Of a stretch of DNA of 64,000 nucleotides, positions 47,066 to 58,567 are shown in pieces. A program made the position numbers and the translations under genes. The notes under the pieces are model-generated. The model did not search any database. It was not told where the DNA came from and saw nothing but the letters and a program-made list of their open reading frames with translations. The DNA is from Termitomyces sp. T153 (taxonomy: Eukaryota; Basidiomycota; Agaricomycetes; Agaricales; Lyophyllaceae). The stretch covers positions 2,170,001-2,234,000 of the forward strand of contig JACKQL020000002.1 in NCBI GenBank assembly GCA_018296165.2, written 5' to 3'. The first letter of the stretch is position 1. Each line of letters opens with the position of its first letter.

Positions 47066-48781
47066 ATGAGACTGCCCCGGCGGGTACCATGGGCTTCGCT
47101 CTCTGAACTAGAACAGATATGCGCATGGATATACTCTGACGAGAACGATATTGATGCGAAGATCCTTGCCATTAACAGAGTATGTCCCACCGCTTAATCT
47201 ATCGTCCAGAAACAACTTGATATTTAATTTTCTTTTTTTGTTAGTTGTCTGCTTGGAAAGCCACAACATGTCTACCACATGCCCTCGAATCTGCACTGTC
47301 TATACTAGTGGCTATTGCTCAAGATAATTCGCATACCTGCTCCACTTCATCGCTGTCAATCCGGCAAAGCTACGCAACAGCCATCATTCGCCTGGTCAAC
47401 GGACTTGTGGATCCCCTACAACTTGGAGCCTTTGCAAGGTCCATTGCTTCTATAGCAAACCAACTCGGTCTTCCGTCCTGGCTCGTAGAACTCCGTCATG
47501 CTGCAACACATGAAGATCTACCAAGTCTCGTCCTGCTTCGTGACGCGGCATGGGAGGTACGTTGTTCCAATTCAATATTCACGTGGCAAGCAGTGACATC
47601 CCTCTTCAAAGTCTATGACCTGGCTCCTTCACAATTATTTTCTCCCGACAATAAACCCCACCACAGTCACTGAGAATCGAACAAATCTACGTTCGTTAGA
47701 ACCAGCGTTGAAACAATATAAGAAGCTCCTGAAGATTACGTTGAGGGATGCTTCGCTGAGAATGAGATATAAAACAGATATCCTTTCTGTCCTGAAAGAT
47801 ATCGAACGTTGGATAGCTGAAGCTCAAGTGACTGGAAATGTGGCAGCCAGAGAAATCGGGTGGGAAACAACCTCCTCCGAAGTCTTATCGAGTTCAAGTC
47901 AAGTGGATCCTAAAGAACGGTGGGCATTAGAAAGACTTTGTGATGCTTTACTGGAGAAGGGCTCGCTTGTTCCTCTTTCTAAAAAGTGAGCTAACTCATC
48001 GAGTACCTTCGTCAATTCCTGACCGTTTTCAGAAAGCGGGATTTTCCACAGGATACTTTCCTTCCGCCAAAGTTCTCTGTCCAACTTTGGACTCCTCTGT
48101 TGCAACATCTGCAAAGCCTTCATTCGGAATTCTATCTCATCCTGGCTGGACGAATCGCTTCCACCCTTCTACCTGAAAACGAGAATTTTGACGAAGATGT
48201 CCAGCGGGACTCCTCGTATGACATCTGTATAGCTCGTTGGGCAAAGTGGATCGTTGAGGTCTCGTCTGGTTGCGACTCAACGACGAGTCATGACCTGCGG
48301 AGAGAAATAACTGTTATGTTGATGCAATCTTTTGGCCATGTCTGGTCGGTTCCAAATCAACAGAGAAAAATGTAAGCCCCATCTACGTCCAGAAAGTATG
48401 ATTTTGAATCACTCGCAGAGCTAAAGAAAGTGCTATGGCCCTCTTGGATTCACTTTGTAGTGGCGTCCCCAGTCTAGAAGCTACTCTAACTATGTTGAGA
48501 TCGGTGACATCCGATGTCAACCCTAGTGTGCGTGGCTTTGATCATCTTCTTGTTCCTCCTCTTTAATGTCAATTTGATAGAATTGGAGCTCAGATGATAT
48601 GTCTTTGATGGATCAACGTTTGAACACTCTTCTTGCATCCGATTTATCTTCCTCGTCAAAATCTGCCGTGTCCGAGGAACACTTCCAGATGACGGCCGAA
48701 GAGATTTCAGGCTGGCGACTACTTGATGAGAGTAGCGGTTGGCGACCTTGTCCTATAGGTGTGCATTTCTCGCCTGGCTGA
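47066..48781 (+). CDS. LAS1: pre-rRNA processing endoribonuclease Las1
   Basis: Las1 cleaves ITS2 in pre-60S maturation together with Grc3. The N-terminal HEPN domain is clear: RVPWASLSELEQICAWIYSD, INRLSAWKATTCLPHALESA, IRQSYATAIIRLVNGLVDP, and the HEPN RxxxxH catalytic motif as LRHAATHEDLPSL. A later block reads WLLHNYFLPTINP, and the C-terminal half is variable, ending GWRPCPIG. Introns are of usual size; junctions I followed (for example after INR and after NPS) keep frame. The stop used is TGA at 48779-48781. No damage seen. The start at 47066 is the first in-frame ATG. Confidence 0.9.
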
Positions 48782-49706
48782 GCTACTTAGTATCCAGATA
48801 TCAGCCCAAAAAGATCTTGTACATAAATTCATCGCAGATGTAAGTTATGTACATGACATGTTTCGTACGATAAAAGTTATAGGAAGGTTTCGTCATCCAT
48901 TTCTCGACTCGCTGATAGTCGATAATCCTTCGGAGAAAGGTGTGTGCAAAGCGCTTTTAACCCTCGGGTTAGGTAAACGCAGTCGGATTTTCGTATTCAA
49001 AACAAAGTTTGTCCGATGGTCCGTCGACTATTCAATGGAATAAGGAACTACTCTTTGGAAACATCAGATTGAACCTGTACGTAGAGAGAAGACTGGTGCT
49101 TGTATACGTGTCAATTTGGCACTCTATCAAAAGCTACCCCGGGCCCGTAAAAACTAGCTTTGCCAGTGTCCATATCATCCATGCCAAAAGACTTCACCAC
49201 CCAGGTTGACAAAATGGGTCACCTAATCTTTTTTTCTTCCACCGCGTGCCAGTTTTACTCGTAATCCCTCCAGCACGTTCTCAAGTCCTCAAGACTCTCC
49301 AGTAAGTTACATAACTTACATTTATTACCTGAACGAATCATCAGTGCCATGTAATTTGGAGAAGCTTGAACGTTGAGGCTTGAGGACTCGAGTTCGGCAA
49401 GTGTTTACGTACGTAAAAAACTAAGGCTGACTCCTGTTCTTCTCTCCGAAGAACAAATTGCGCACGCATCGGGTACTGTTATGTAGCCGCCCGATGTCAG
49501 GTCACGATTATGATCGGTGGCGGTGTTTGCACCGGCCTGTATTGGTAACTGTGTGTAAGTACTACAGTATCACGGTACATCGGGGATCAAAATGCCCTAG
49601 TCTTTCAAAATGCGATTCTTTTTTCAACAGATCGTGGCTGCAATGCCTCTGTTCTTTGCTAGCAAATAACCAATACATACTATTCAACCTTTGATATTGA
49701 GAGGAT
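48782..49706. other. intergenic between LAS1 and the transposon block
   Basis: No gene supported. Contains a perfect inverted repeat at 49302-49319 (GTAAGTTA/TAACTTAC, 2-nt loop) inside wider arms AGTCCTCAAG (near 49283) and CTTGAGGACT (near 49380), a hairpin-like structure that could be a small MITE remnant. Confidence 0.35.
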
Positions 49707-49711
49707 CAATG
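49707..49711. repeat. target site duplication, copia element, left
   Basis: CAATG directly precedes the left LTR and recurs at 61565-61569 directly after the right LTR. Confidence 0.9.
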
Positions 49712-50002
49712 TGTTAGAAGTAATAACCTAAGATACACGGAGGTTATTCCTCAGTCTCCGTACACAGTGACTCAGGTTTCGCATACCTAAGATACACGGA
49801 GGTTATTCTAAGGTATGCGTAAGTATATTTGTCCATAATTTACTAGGTAAGTAATGCACTCACCCTCAGTCTCCGTACACAGTGACTGAGGGTGGTTGTT
49901 GTTGCCGTCTGCGTGATATACCCTCATATTTTCTCTATGACCCTGAGTGCGTCCCTGATCACATCAGTGCGCACGGTGCTCGCGACGCGCGAGACCTCAA
50001 CA
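49712..50002 (-). repeat. copia 3' LTR (left)
   Basis: 291 bp, TG...CA ends, pairs with 61274-61564. Contains several inverted repeats, for example 49722-49748 (AATAACCT/AGGTTATT) and 49862-49893 (10-bp arms ACCCTCAGTC/GACTGAGGGT). Confidence 0.95.
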
Positions 50003-50014
50003 CTCCTCCTCACC
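50003..50014 (-). other. polypurine tract of copia element
   Basis: On the minus strand GGTGAGGAGGAG directly abuts the 3' LTR, the expected place of the plus-strand primer. Confidence 0.75.
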
Positions 50015-50028
50015 GTGAGCACTGGTAG

Positions 50029-51490
50029 TTAGGCGACTCCTCCTCGCGTGGAATGCTGGGTCATCCCTAGAATATCACGTAGTCTAACGAACTGTGGTGC
50101 AGCCAATGCTTTTGTGAAGATGTCCGCGACATTGTCCTTTGTATTGATGTAACGAACGGTAATTTCTCGTGATGCGACTCGTTCCCGTAAGAAGTGATAC
50201 TTTATGTCAACGTGTTTGACTCGTTGATGTAACATGGGGTCTTCTGATAAGTTTATCACCGAGTTGTTATCGCAAAGCATCGTAGTTGCCTCTTGAGGTT
50301 TGTGTCCAATTGCCCCGAGGAGTGAGCGCAACCATATGCATTCCTGGGCAGCTTCGTAGGCTGCCATGTATTCAGCCTCGCAAGATGAGGCTGCTACTGT
50401 CTTTTGTTTTTGTGTCGCCCAGGAAACCACTCCAGAACCTAAAGTCCATGCATAACCGCCGACACTTCTCCTTGTGTCAAGGCAGTTCGCCCAATCTGAG
50501 TCCGTAAACCCAACGAGCTGTATTGGGTTACTACCTCCCAGAGATATTCCTAAGGTCTTCATTCCTTTCAGGTATTGTAACGTCCTCACGGCAGTGTTCC
50601 AATGTGTGTATGTGAAACAGTCAAGGTACTGTGAGAGCTGCTGTACAGCATACTGAATATCTGGGCGTGTGGAGACTGCCAGCCATAGGAGACCTCCTAC
50701 CAACTGCCTATATGGTAGACGGGCCACTTTTTCATGTTCTGCATCTGAAAACATAGTCAAGTCAACCCATCAAAGTTTTGTCCCGAGTTCCATTGGAGTA
50801 GAGAGTGGTGCAGCGTCAGTTTGTCCAAATTGTTGAATAAGTCTGTCAATAAGGGCTGTCTGTGATAGGTGAACACACTTTTCCTCTCATTCCCAGTTTA
50901 TCGTGATACCTAGTATGTGTTTTGGCGTACCTAAGTCCACAATAGTCCAGGCGCTTGACAGTTCTCATTTGAAACATTCGCCCGCTTTCTTAGTGCTGGA
51001 TATTGCCAAGAAGTCGTCTACATGTACCCCCACTATCACTGTCCCATCTTCTGTCGTCCTATGATACACACAGGCCTCACACGCAAGTCATGTGAATCCC
51101 CAGTTGCGCATCCGTTTGTCCAAGGTCTTATTCCATATTTGTCCTGCTTGCTTCATACCGTATAAGCCCTTGACAAGCCTGCAAACCCATGCTTCTTTTC
51201 CTTTCTTTCTCTTCAAAACCCCTTGGCTGTTCCATATATACCCTCTCCTCCTCAGGTAATATCCCATTTAAGAAAGCAGTCTTCACATCAATCTGACTGG
51301 TCTCCCACCCTAAAGATGCTGCCAAGTGTAACATTATTCTCCAGGATTCTGCACATGCTGTCGGTGAGGTTGTTCATGTGTAATCTTTTCCATACACCTG
51401 GTTGAAGCCCTGAACAACATGCTGTGTTTTAAATCTTGTGATCTTCCCCTTCTCATCTCGCTTTATAGTGAATATTGGCCACCCCTTCAG
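50029..51490 (-). pseudogene. copia pol, 3' part: reverse transcriptase and RNase H
   Basis: RNase H block at 50760-50029: FTDSDWANCLDTRRSVGGY, ASSCEAEYMAAYEA, ending ARDILGMTQ-like. The RT polymerase motif reads VHVDDFLAI near 51000 (xVDD box). [14 protein letters not shown] near 51300 carries the first catalytic Asp region. Stops and frame changes separate the blocks. At 51490 the frame ends at the nested LTR element; it resumes at 57891 in the same codon once one TTCAG copy is discounted. Confidence 0.9.
51486..51490. repeat. target site duplication, nested element, left
   Basis: TTCAG directly before the nested left LTR; the same five bases follow the right LTR at 57891-57895. Confidence 0.9.
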
Positions 51491-52767
51491 TGTCACGACC
51501 CGTTCCCCAAAACCCCGCACATTGTCCATCAACCCCCCGAACCCCCAAAGGGACCCCCAACGCTCCGCCGAACTTCCGCCCATGCCCCGCGCCTACTTCA
51601 GCTAACTCCGACGCCTCCCCGGCTAACTCCGATGCCTCCCCGGCTAACTCCGACGCCTCCCCGGCTAACTCCGACGCCTCCCCGGCTAACTCCGACGCCT
51701 CCCCGGCTAACTCCGACGCCTCCCCGGCTAACTCCGACGGCCCCCTGGCCAACTTCGGTGCCTGCCCCGCAGCCACTGACACTTACCCTGGGCCTCCCGA
51801 ACCCCAAGAACCACCCCCACTGTTCCTGATCTTCGCCACCCCATCATCAACTAAACACCCTGACCTATTCCGGAGTATCACGACAACCTTGGGGCAACCC
51901 GCGTTCTCCAATGATCCCATCAACATATCAGTGCGGCACAATCCTCGATCACAACCGACACCCGCCCCCTCCGTCGAGCTCCGCCAAGCCCCGCTGCCAC
52001 AGCCGACGTACCCCGAAGTCCTCCGGTAGTCAGTATATAAGTCATCGAGTAACTCTTCGTACCCTAGTCTTGATATTGCTTAACGTTACCTATGGTCTGA
52101 TTGTTTCCTTTTTGTGTTTCGTGTTTTGTGTCTCGTTTTCTTATCTCAGTCTCGTTTTCTTATCTCAGTCTCGTTTTCTTATCTCAGTCTCCCGGTCTTA
52201 TCTCAGTCTCCCGGTCTTGTCTTGTCTCCATTTTGTTATCGTTCTTGTTATTGTTTCGTATCTCTATTCGAATCTACTCTTGTCCCATATCAACACCATC
52301 CCATCTCGTCTGATGCTGTCTTGGTGACTCCGTCCAATCATTGTGCCTAAGTCTTCATCAACCTTAACGACCTCACGAACTCCGCGATTATGATTACGAA
52401 CCCCGACACTCCTTTACCAGGTCCGAACCTTGCTCTTCGCTCGGTCCCGGACTCCATCAGCTCCAAATGATCTCCCATCAAAACCCGGCTCCGCTCCCAC
52501 TGATCACACAGCCGCCTCATCCTTCGCCTCTGCAAATCCCCCGTACGGCCTTCTGCCTGAACCCCGCCAAGACCGTCTCGTTTCCTCACAATCCGACTTC
52601 TCCGGACCTCCCCGGATCTGTCTGGATCACATCCCCCCAACTACCCGCACGAGCCACCATGGCCCAGAACATCTTTGAGTGTTCGGTTACCAGTGCAAGG
52701 GGATCACACCCGCCTAGTAAGGACTTGCCCAGTGCAGCTGAGCCCCCGGGGTCAGCGGAACCTGACA
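51491..52767 (+). repeat. nested element 5' LTR
   Basis: 1277 bp. Holds seven copies of a 21-bp unit (start 51604) and three copies of a 19-bp unit (near 52130-52190). Differs in length from the right LTR by exactly four 21-bp and one 19-bp units. Confidence 0.95.
51604..51750 (+). repeat. 21-bp tandem repeat in nested LTR, seven copies
   Basis: Unit AACTCCGACGCCTCCCCGGCT starts at 51604, 51625, 51646, 51667, 51688, 51709 and 51730; the right LTR has three (56830, 56851, 56872). Multiple of three, so open in all frames and giving repetitive spurious peptides. Confidence 0.95.
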
Positions 52768-55374
52768 TAATATCAAGACTCTACCCTACTCCGTCCGTGA
52801 TGCCTGCATTATCTCCGCACACACGATCAAATAACTCCGATGTCTATGGTCTACCCGTGCCGGGGAACCCTTATGATTCATATGGCCCTGCCCAATTTGC
52901 CAAGGCACATTGAGTCGCGGATCCGACACCAAACGTCCCCTCCGCTCCGGTTACTTTCATACAACGGCTCCCCCCACGGACACCCTCCCCAACTCACACC
53001 CAACTCCCAACTCCTCGCGCAAACCGTCAAATCATCTTCCACCCCACTCTTACACTCTCCGCCAACTCCGCTCTCTCGCGCAAAGTTGGCCCCGACATCA
53101 CCCAAAGAATAACATCCTAAAGCCTGGCGACCATCCGACCAAACAAGTAACAAGGTCTCCGGCACCGCGCCAGCCCTCCGACCAACAATAACGCCAACCC
53201 GCTGTGGAACAGTCACCCACTGCGCAAGGATCGCCAGCTATGAAGAGACCACTGAGAACGCGCTTCCCCGAAGCCCGCCTGTGGATTCACCGGCCCACCA
53301 GCAACCCCGCAGACCGATGAACGCGACTAATCACCAACAACATCACCGAACCCTATTATCGACCCCCTCCAAGGAACTAAACCCTCCGACAACTAGCCTC
53401 GAAACCACCGAAATCAAGCTCGACCCAACAACCCCAACCACAGGACAAGAACCTCAGACCCAGGCTATGCTCCAACCCCATAACCTGCTTCCGGACCTCG
53501 ATCGATCAGCCGTCACCTCCGCCCAACAAATGAAGGGGCCCCGACTCCCCCGACCCAACCCCGACAACCCTGGAACAAGACCAAAACATCCCTGAGCCTC
53601 TAGACGTTAATAAGGAGAACCACGGCACCCCACTCCCGACAAGGGACAACTCCGGACCACGCCGCTATTTCACCACCCTCCCCCACACAATCCGGAGCCC
53701 CCGACAATGAGGACCCTGGACGCCAAAACCCCCCACATGCCACCCCCGAGCTTAAACTCCACCACCAGACTACGCCACCTCCCATGAAGGAATCCCCAGC
53801 ATAGGAGCCACTCCAAACTAACTATAGGAAAAAGGACCCTATACGAAGTAGTTCCCTAAGTACTCTAAATTCACTGACATGTTCATATAAGGGAGGGAGA
53901 AGCCCCACCATCATCCAGAAAACGACGATGGGCCATTCAAGCGACCCGACGACCCAAAGGGCACACGCTCCAATATCCTCAAAGGACCTCCCCCACCCAG
54001 CTCAACGACCCAAACAACCCCGTGCCAGCCTAAAATTGTCCCACCCAGACCCCTCCAAACCCTTCAATACAGCTCTGGACCCTGGCGACACGACTCCAGG
54101 GCCTCCGCTCCGACCACGACATTTGACCAAGAGAACTCACGGCGCCAGCTCGACAATGATGCCCTGGTAGCCCCAACTCCGCGACAGAAATCACCACCCA
54201 CTCCGAACCCCGCACCTACACTGGAATATGTCCGCCCAAACAGGGACCACATCACCGGAGCCTCCAGAAAAGCGGGCAGTACCTCCCCCCACTGCCACCC
54301 CCACACTTGCGAAGATCTCCGGGCCGCTCCGGAACACAAATGAAGAGTAGCCTCAACCCTGCCGCATCTCCCGGGGAGCCCCACTCCAGTGCATCCCCGC
54401 GGCCGACCCCCCCGCCGCCCCAACAACCATGAACAACCAGCAGACCCCCACCAAGTGACCCTTGAGTCGACTCCGGGACCACCTACTTCTTCCCAATGAA
54501 GGAACCACCCACCCCCGAACCTCCGAACTCGAGGAAGTATCAGAAATACGTAAGACCCCCTTTGTCCACCTCGGGCTTACCTTTGGTCAGGAGAGCAATA
54601 TCACGTAGATGATCTGGAACCCCAAATTTCGGCCCCGGACCCGAAGGAACTGGTTGGGACTGATCACCCCGCATCCTACCCCCTTGGTCATCGACCCCTC
54701 CGGAGCACACCAAAGCGCCACCCGAAGCATGCCCGCCCACAGACGCAACACTCTGGAACACGACCCCGACCCGGACCAACTATACTGCGAGGACGAACCT
54801 CGCCTCACCCAACCCCGCTAATGAAAAAGGCCCCGCTGCCCTCGCCACCAGTGCCGGCGTAAGGGCCAGACCATGGGGAGACCCCCATTACCCCCCGCCA
54901 ACCGCACTGCCAAGACAACTAGAGCCCCGAACCCGTTGGGCACCGTGAAAGATTTGAAGGCCCACCCTCCACTACCAATATGGCGCATGTCCCCTACACC
55001 CCCAGTCGGAATTTCCAAGAATCGAACTCAATGACACCGCCCAAAATGCCGGGAACCCCCACCGGAGAACTCCCACCACCCCCGCCAGACCTCGGGAGCC
55101 CTCCTGCAATGCCCCGCCCCGTCCTGACAAACCCCGGGACTAGCCAGCGCAGACGGCACTAGCGGGCATAACCCCCGCCTCTGGACTCACTAGGGATTCA
55201 ACTCCCTCTCACACCCCTGCGTGTTTCGCTTACTTCGCCCTCATACAAAACTAAAATCTCACTTCACACGCCCAGGGACCAAGAAAGGACATGTTCACGT
55301 ACAAAAATCATATATACAATAGGCGGGGAAAGCAGCAAGTCTGAGAGCGACAAGAAACGAGGCCCACACCCATC
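52768..55374. other. interior of nested element, no recognisable gene
   Basis: C-rich on the plus strand, with Pro/Thr/Gln-rich open stretches (53211-53595 is the longest) that match no domain I know. May be a decayed gag region or non-coding filler of a non-autonomous element. Confidence 0.4.
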
Positions 55375-56505
55375 TCACTCCCTCCCCGGACCCCCCGGCA
55401 ACCCAACCCCCAGGTCGACCTCCATCTGGGCCCGCACCACCGCTAAGATCTCCGCCAACCCCGGCAATGTCTCCCCCGCGTCGGCCGCCACCTCCCACCA
55501 CGACCCCGGGGCCACCGCATTGCGCCGCCGATGCTCTGCCAACAACCTCTCCAATTGCGCCATCCCCTGCTGCAACTCCGGAGGCTGGACTGCGGACCCC
55601 TGCGTCAACCTGTCCTGAATCGACGCGAACGCCGCAGAGGCACCGTCCAAGAGGACCCGATGCTCCCGCACCCAGCCTAAACCCAGAAAATGAACCGTCA
55701 ATAACGAACAGAGGAACGGGAGACAACTCACGAAGGATCCCTGCGCGACCCGAGGCGGCCTCGTTGGCCAGCCAATCCTCCCTCCACCTTGCCGCCTCCA
55801 GCTCCACCCACAACGCATCCCCCTCCGGAACTCATCCCCGCCTCTCCGCTTCCCCCGTGGGCTGCCCCTCCACCTGCGCCAGACGCTCCCACAAACCCCG
55901 CACCTCTAGCGCTCACTCCGTCGCCACGCGCACCAAAGTATTCCTCTCCCGCTCCATCACTTCCTTCTCCGTCCACGCTGCGTCATGATCCTCCCTTGCC
56001 TGTCGGAGCTCACCCTCCCGTACTGCCAACGACGTCGTCAAGGCCTCCACCTGCTTGCAAAGGAAGACCTCCGTGATCCAAGGAATCGGCGTGGGGGGAC
56101 TCAACGACCGTTCCGAGGGGACGCCTGGGACAGGAGAAAAGAGGGAGGACTCCGGAGGCCCCGCCAACAACTCGCGCCCACGCGGCCTCTTGCTGGGTCC
56201 CGCCCCCGAGGGCGGGGAAGCTTGACGCTTCCCCCGAACCATCGCCGAGGACGCCCCCTTCCCCTTTGGCAACGCGGGACAAAACTTGGTCCGTTTCGGA
56301 ACCCCCGGAAAATCCACTACCACTACCACGGACGACTCTAAGGGAGCCCCGTCAATCATCCCGAAAAGAAAGGTTGACAACACTCACGACTCCAGTCCCT
56401 GACGCTACCCCGGTGCCAACGCTCGAACTCCTCACCCCCACTGTCGTACACCACCACCTCGTCCAAATTGGCGGAAGAGACTACTGGAACGCTGGGGGAA
56501 GACAT
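55375..56505 (-). pseudogene. antisense three-exon coiled-coil gene inside nested retroelement
   Basis: Exons 56505-56388, 56337-55732 and 55676-55375 total 1026 nt (342 codons including stop), phases closed. Introns 56387-56338 (50 bp) and 55731-55677 (55 bp) both begin GTGAGT and end TTAG. The product starts near MSSPSVPVVSSANLDEVVVY, has a basic Ser/Pro segment (RGKRQASPPSGAGPSKRPRG), then a long Glu/Arg/Ala coiled coil (ALTTSLAVREGELRQARED, and WREDWLANEAASGRAG), and ends with a helical domain (LLDGASAAFASIQDR, GMAQLERLLAEHRRR). Two in-frame TGA codons (55913-55915 and about 55835) interrupt this copy; both could be CGA hit at CpG. I recall similar hypothetical proteins in Agaricomycetes but no function. 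Start could be 56532. Confidence 0.65.
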
Positions 56506-56703
56506 GATGAAATTTGGGAAACCCCGGGGCATGCCCAAAGCTTTTAATTGATTGAGGAGGACCCTGATGAAACGGCGGCCGCGCTTTGACTTCGACTCCC
56601 ACGCCGCTATCACTCGCTGCGGATTGATCAATATTGCTTGGCTTCGACTCCCACGCCCCACCGATCCCCGCCCTGCCCCCGCGTCTCGAAGGGTCTTGAT
56701 GCT

Positions 56704-56716
56704 GAAAGGGGGGTGA
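56704..56716 (+). other. polypurine tract of nested element
   Basis: GAAAGGGGGGTGA directly before the right LTR; fixes plus orientation for the element. Confidence 0.8.
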
Positions 56717-57890
56717 TGTCACGACCCGTTCCCCAAAACCCCGCACATCGTCCATCAACCCCCCGAACCCCCAAAGGGACCCCCAACGCTCTGCCAAACT
56801 TCCGCCCATGCCCCGCGCCTACTTCGGCTAACTCCGACGCCTCCCCGGCTAACTCCGATGCCTCCCCGGCTAACTCCGATGGCCCCCTGGCCAACTTCGG
56901 TGCCTGCTCCGCAGCCACTGACACTTACCCTGGGCCTCCCGAACCCCAAGAACCACCCCCACTGTTCCTGATCTTCGCCACCCCATCATCAACTAAACAC
57001 CCTGACCTATTCCGGAGTATCACGACAACCTTGGGGCAACCCGCGTTCTCCAATGATCCCATCAACATATCAGTGCGGCACAATCCTCGATCACAACCGA
57101 CACCCGCCCCCTCCGTCGAGCTCCGCCAAGCCCCGCTGCCACAGCCGACGTACCCCGAAGTCCTCCGGTAGTCAGTATATAAGTCATCGAGTAACTCTTC
57201 GTACCCTAGTCTTGATATTGCTTAACGTTACCTATGGTCTGATTGTTTCCTTTTTGTGTTTCGTGTTTTGTGTCTCGTTTTCTTATCTCAGTCTCGTTTT
57301 CTTATCTCAGTCTCCCGGTCTTATCTCAGTCTCCCGGTCTTGTCTTGTCTCCATTTTGTTATCGTTCTTGTTATTGTTTCGTATCTCTATTCGAATCTAC
57401 TCTTGTCCCATATCAACACCATCCCATCTCGTCTGATGCTGTCTTGGTGACTCCGTCCAATCATTGTGCCTAAGTCTTCATCAACCTTAACGACCTCACG
57501 AACTCCGCGATTATGATTACGAACCCCGACACTCCTTTACCAGGTCCGAACCTTGCTCTTCGCTCGGTCCCGGACTCCATCAGCTCCAAATGATCTCCCA
57601 TCAAAACCCGGCTCCGCTCCCACTGATCACACAGCCGCCTCATCCTTCGCCTCTGCAAATCCCCCGTACGGCCTTCTGCCTGAACCCCGCCAAGACCGTC
57701 TCGTTTCCTCACAATCCGACTTCTCCGGACCTCCCCGGATCTGTCTGGATCACATCCCCCCAACTACCCGCACGAGCCACCATGGCCCAGAACATCTTTG
57801 AGTGTTCGGTTACCAGTGCAAGGGGATCACACCCGCCTAGTAAGGACTTGCCCAGTGCAGCTGAGCCCCCGGGGTCAGTGGAACCTGACA
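56717..57890 (+). repeat. nested element 3' LTR
   Basis: 1174 bp, near-identical to 51491-52767 apart from repeat-copy loss and about seven substitutions, six of them at CpG positions. Confidence 0.95.
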
Positions 57891-58567
57891 TTCAGTACTC
57901 GGTGCCCGTACAGTACATCCTCATGTGGAACCAGCATCCATACTCCCATCTCCTTAAGGGACTTGAGCTCTTCTTTATAGGACTCAATCCATCTCTCTCT
58001 GTCTGCACAGTTCTGCGCTTTGTCCCATGTCCTCGGTGCGTCGAGATCTGCTCCAGGCATGATGTATGGTGTGTCTATACCCGTGTTTATTGCTGAGAGT
58101 AACTGCTTGACATTCCATTCGTGTTCAGCCTCGTCTAACTGTGGATCCTGTTGATCCTGTTGCAGCTCATTCACAGCTGCCCTGCAATCAGCCCTACTCT
58201 GTCTGATACGCTCAGCAGCTTCTCTAGACTCTCTCACTGCCTTCTCTGTGCGAGATTCATGATTTTGGTTCATGTCTACCTTCTCAGTGGCTGTAGATAT
58301 CCTTGTCAATCGTTGTTGAAGTGGTTGATTGACTGGTTCCTCTACCTGCTGCTGTTCAGCTATTGGCTCCTCGTATGCTATGGGAAGGTCCTCTTCAGGT
58401 GGGTTGAATATAGGACCATGTATCATTGGCATCTCATCATCAACGTCTGTTGTTGATGATTGTGTTGGTGTACTCGCTGCTTGTTTAGCTATTGAAGGCA
58501 TGTCCGGAAAATCAGTATCTGCATGGTCGTCATTTGTCACCACATCGTTTTCATGTATTGGAGGCAT
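57891..58567 (-). pseudogene. copia pol, linker and start of reverse transcriptase
   Basis: Reads MPPIHENDVVTNDD, an acidic and Gln/Glu-rich linker typical between integrase and RT, then RERWIESYKEELKSLKEMGV and PHEDVLYGHRVL, the first RT block of copia elements. It stops at the nested element. Nearly continuous with the integrase block upstream, apart from frame breaks near 58600-58740. Confidence 0.85.

Larger units (their letters stand above)
51491..57890 (+). mobile_element. nested LTR retroelement without gag-pol, carrying an antisense gene
   Basis: 6400 bp with LTRs of 1277 and 1174 bp, 5-bp duplication TTCAG, LTR ends TGTCA...TGACA, and a purine tract (56704-56716) before the right LTR that sets plus orientation. 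The interior (52768-56716) shows no recognisable gag, protease, RT or integrase. It is C-rich on the plus strand and holds a spliced minus-strand gene (55375-56505). LTRs differ by only about seven substitutions, so it is much younger than the copia host. Non-autonomous, probably mobilised by a gypsy-type relative; that is inferred from the TGTCACGAC LTR start. Confidence 0.92.

Noticed and set aside
51453..51829. Long repetitive open frames on both strands (Ala/Asn/Ser/Asp and Glu/Leu/Ala/Gly repeats)
   Set aside because: They are translations of the 21-bp LTR tandem repeat, which is a multiple of three and open in all frames; not genes.
52101..52350. Phe/Leu/Ser-rich frames resembling TM segments
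   Set aside because: They lie inside the LTR over the 19-bp repeat (TCTCGTTTTCTTATCTCAG), duplicated at 57243-57473; composition artefact.
55295..55813. Unspliced 172-codon minus-strand frame rich in Gly
   Set aside because: It reads through the intron at 55677-55731 into the wrong frame; the spliced version gives the coherent C-terminal helices.
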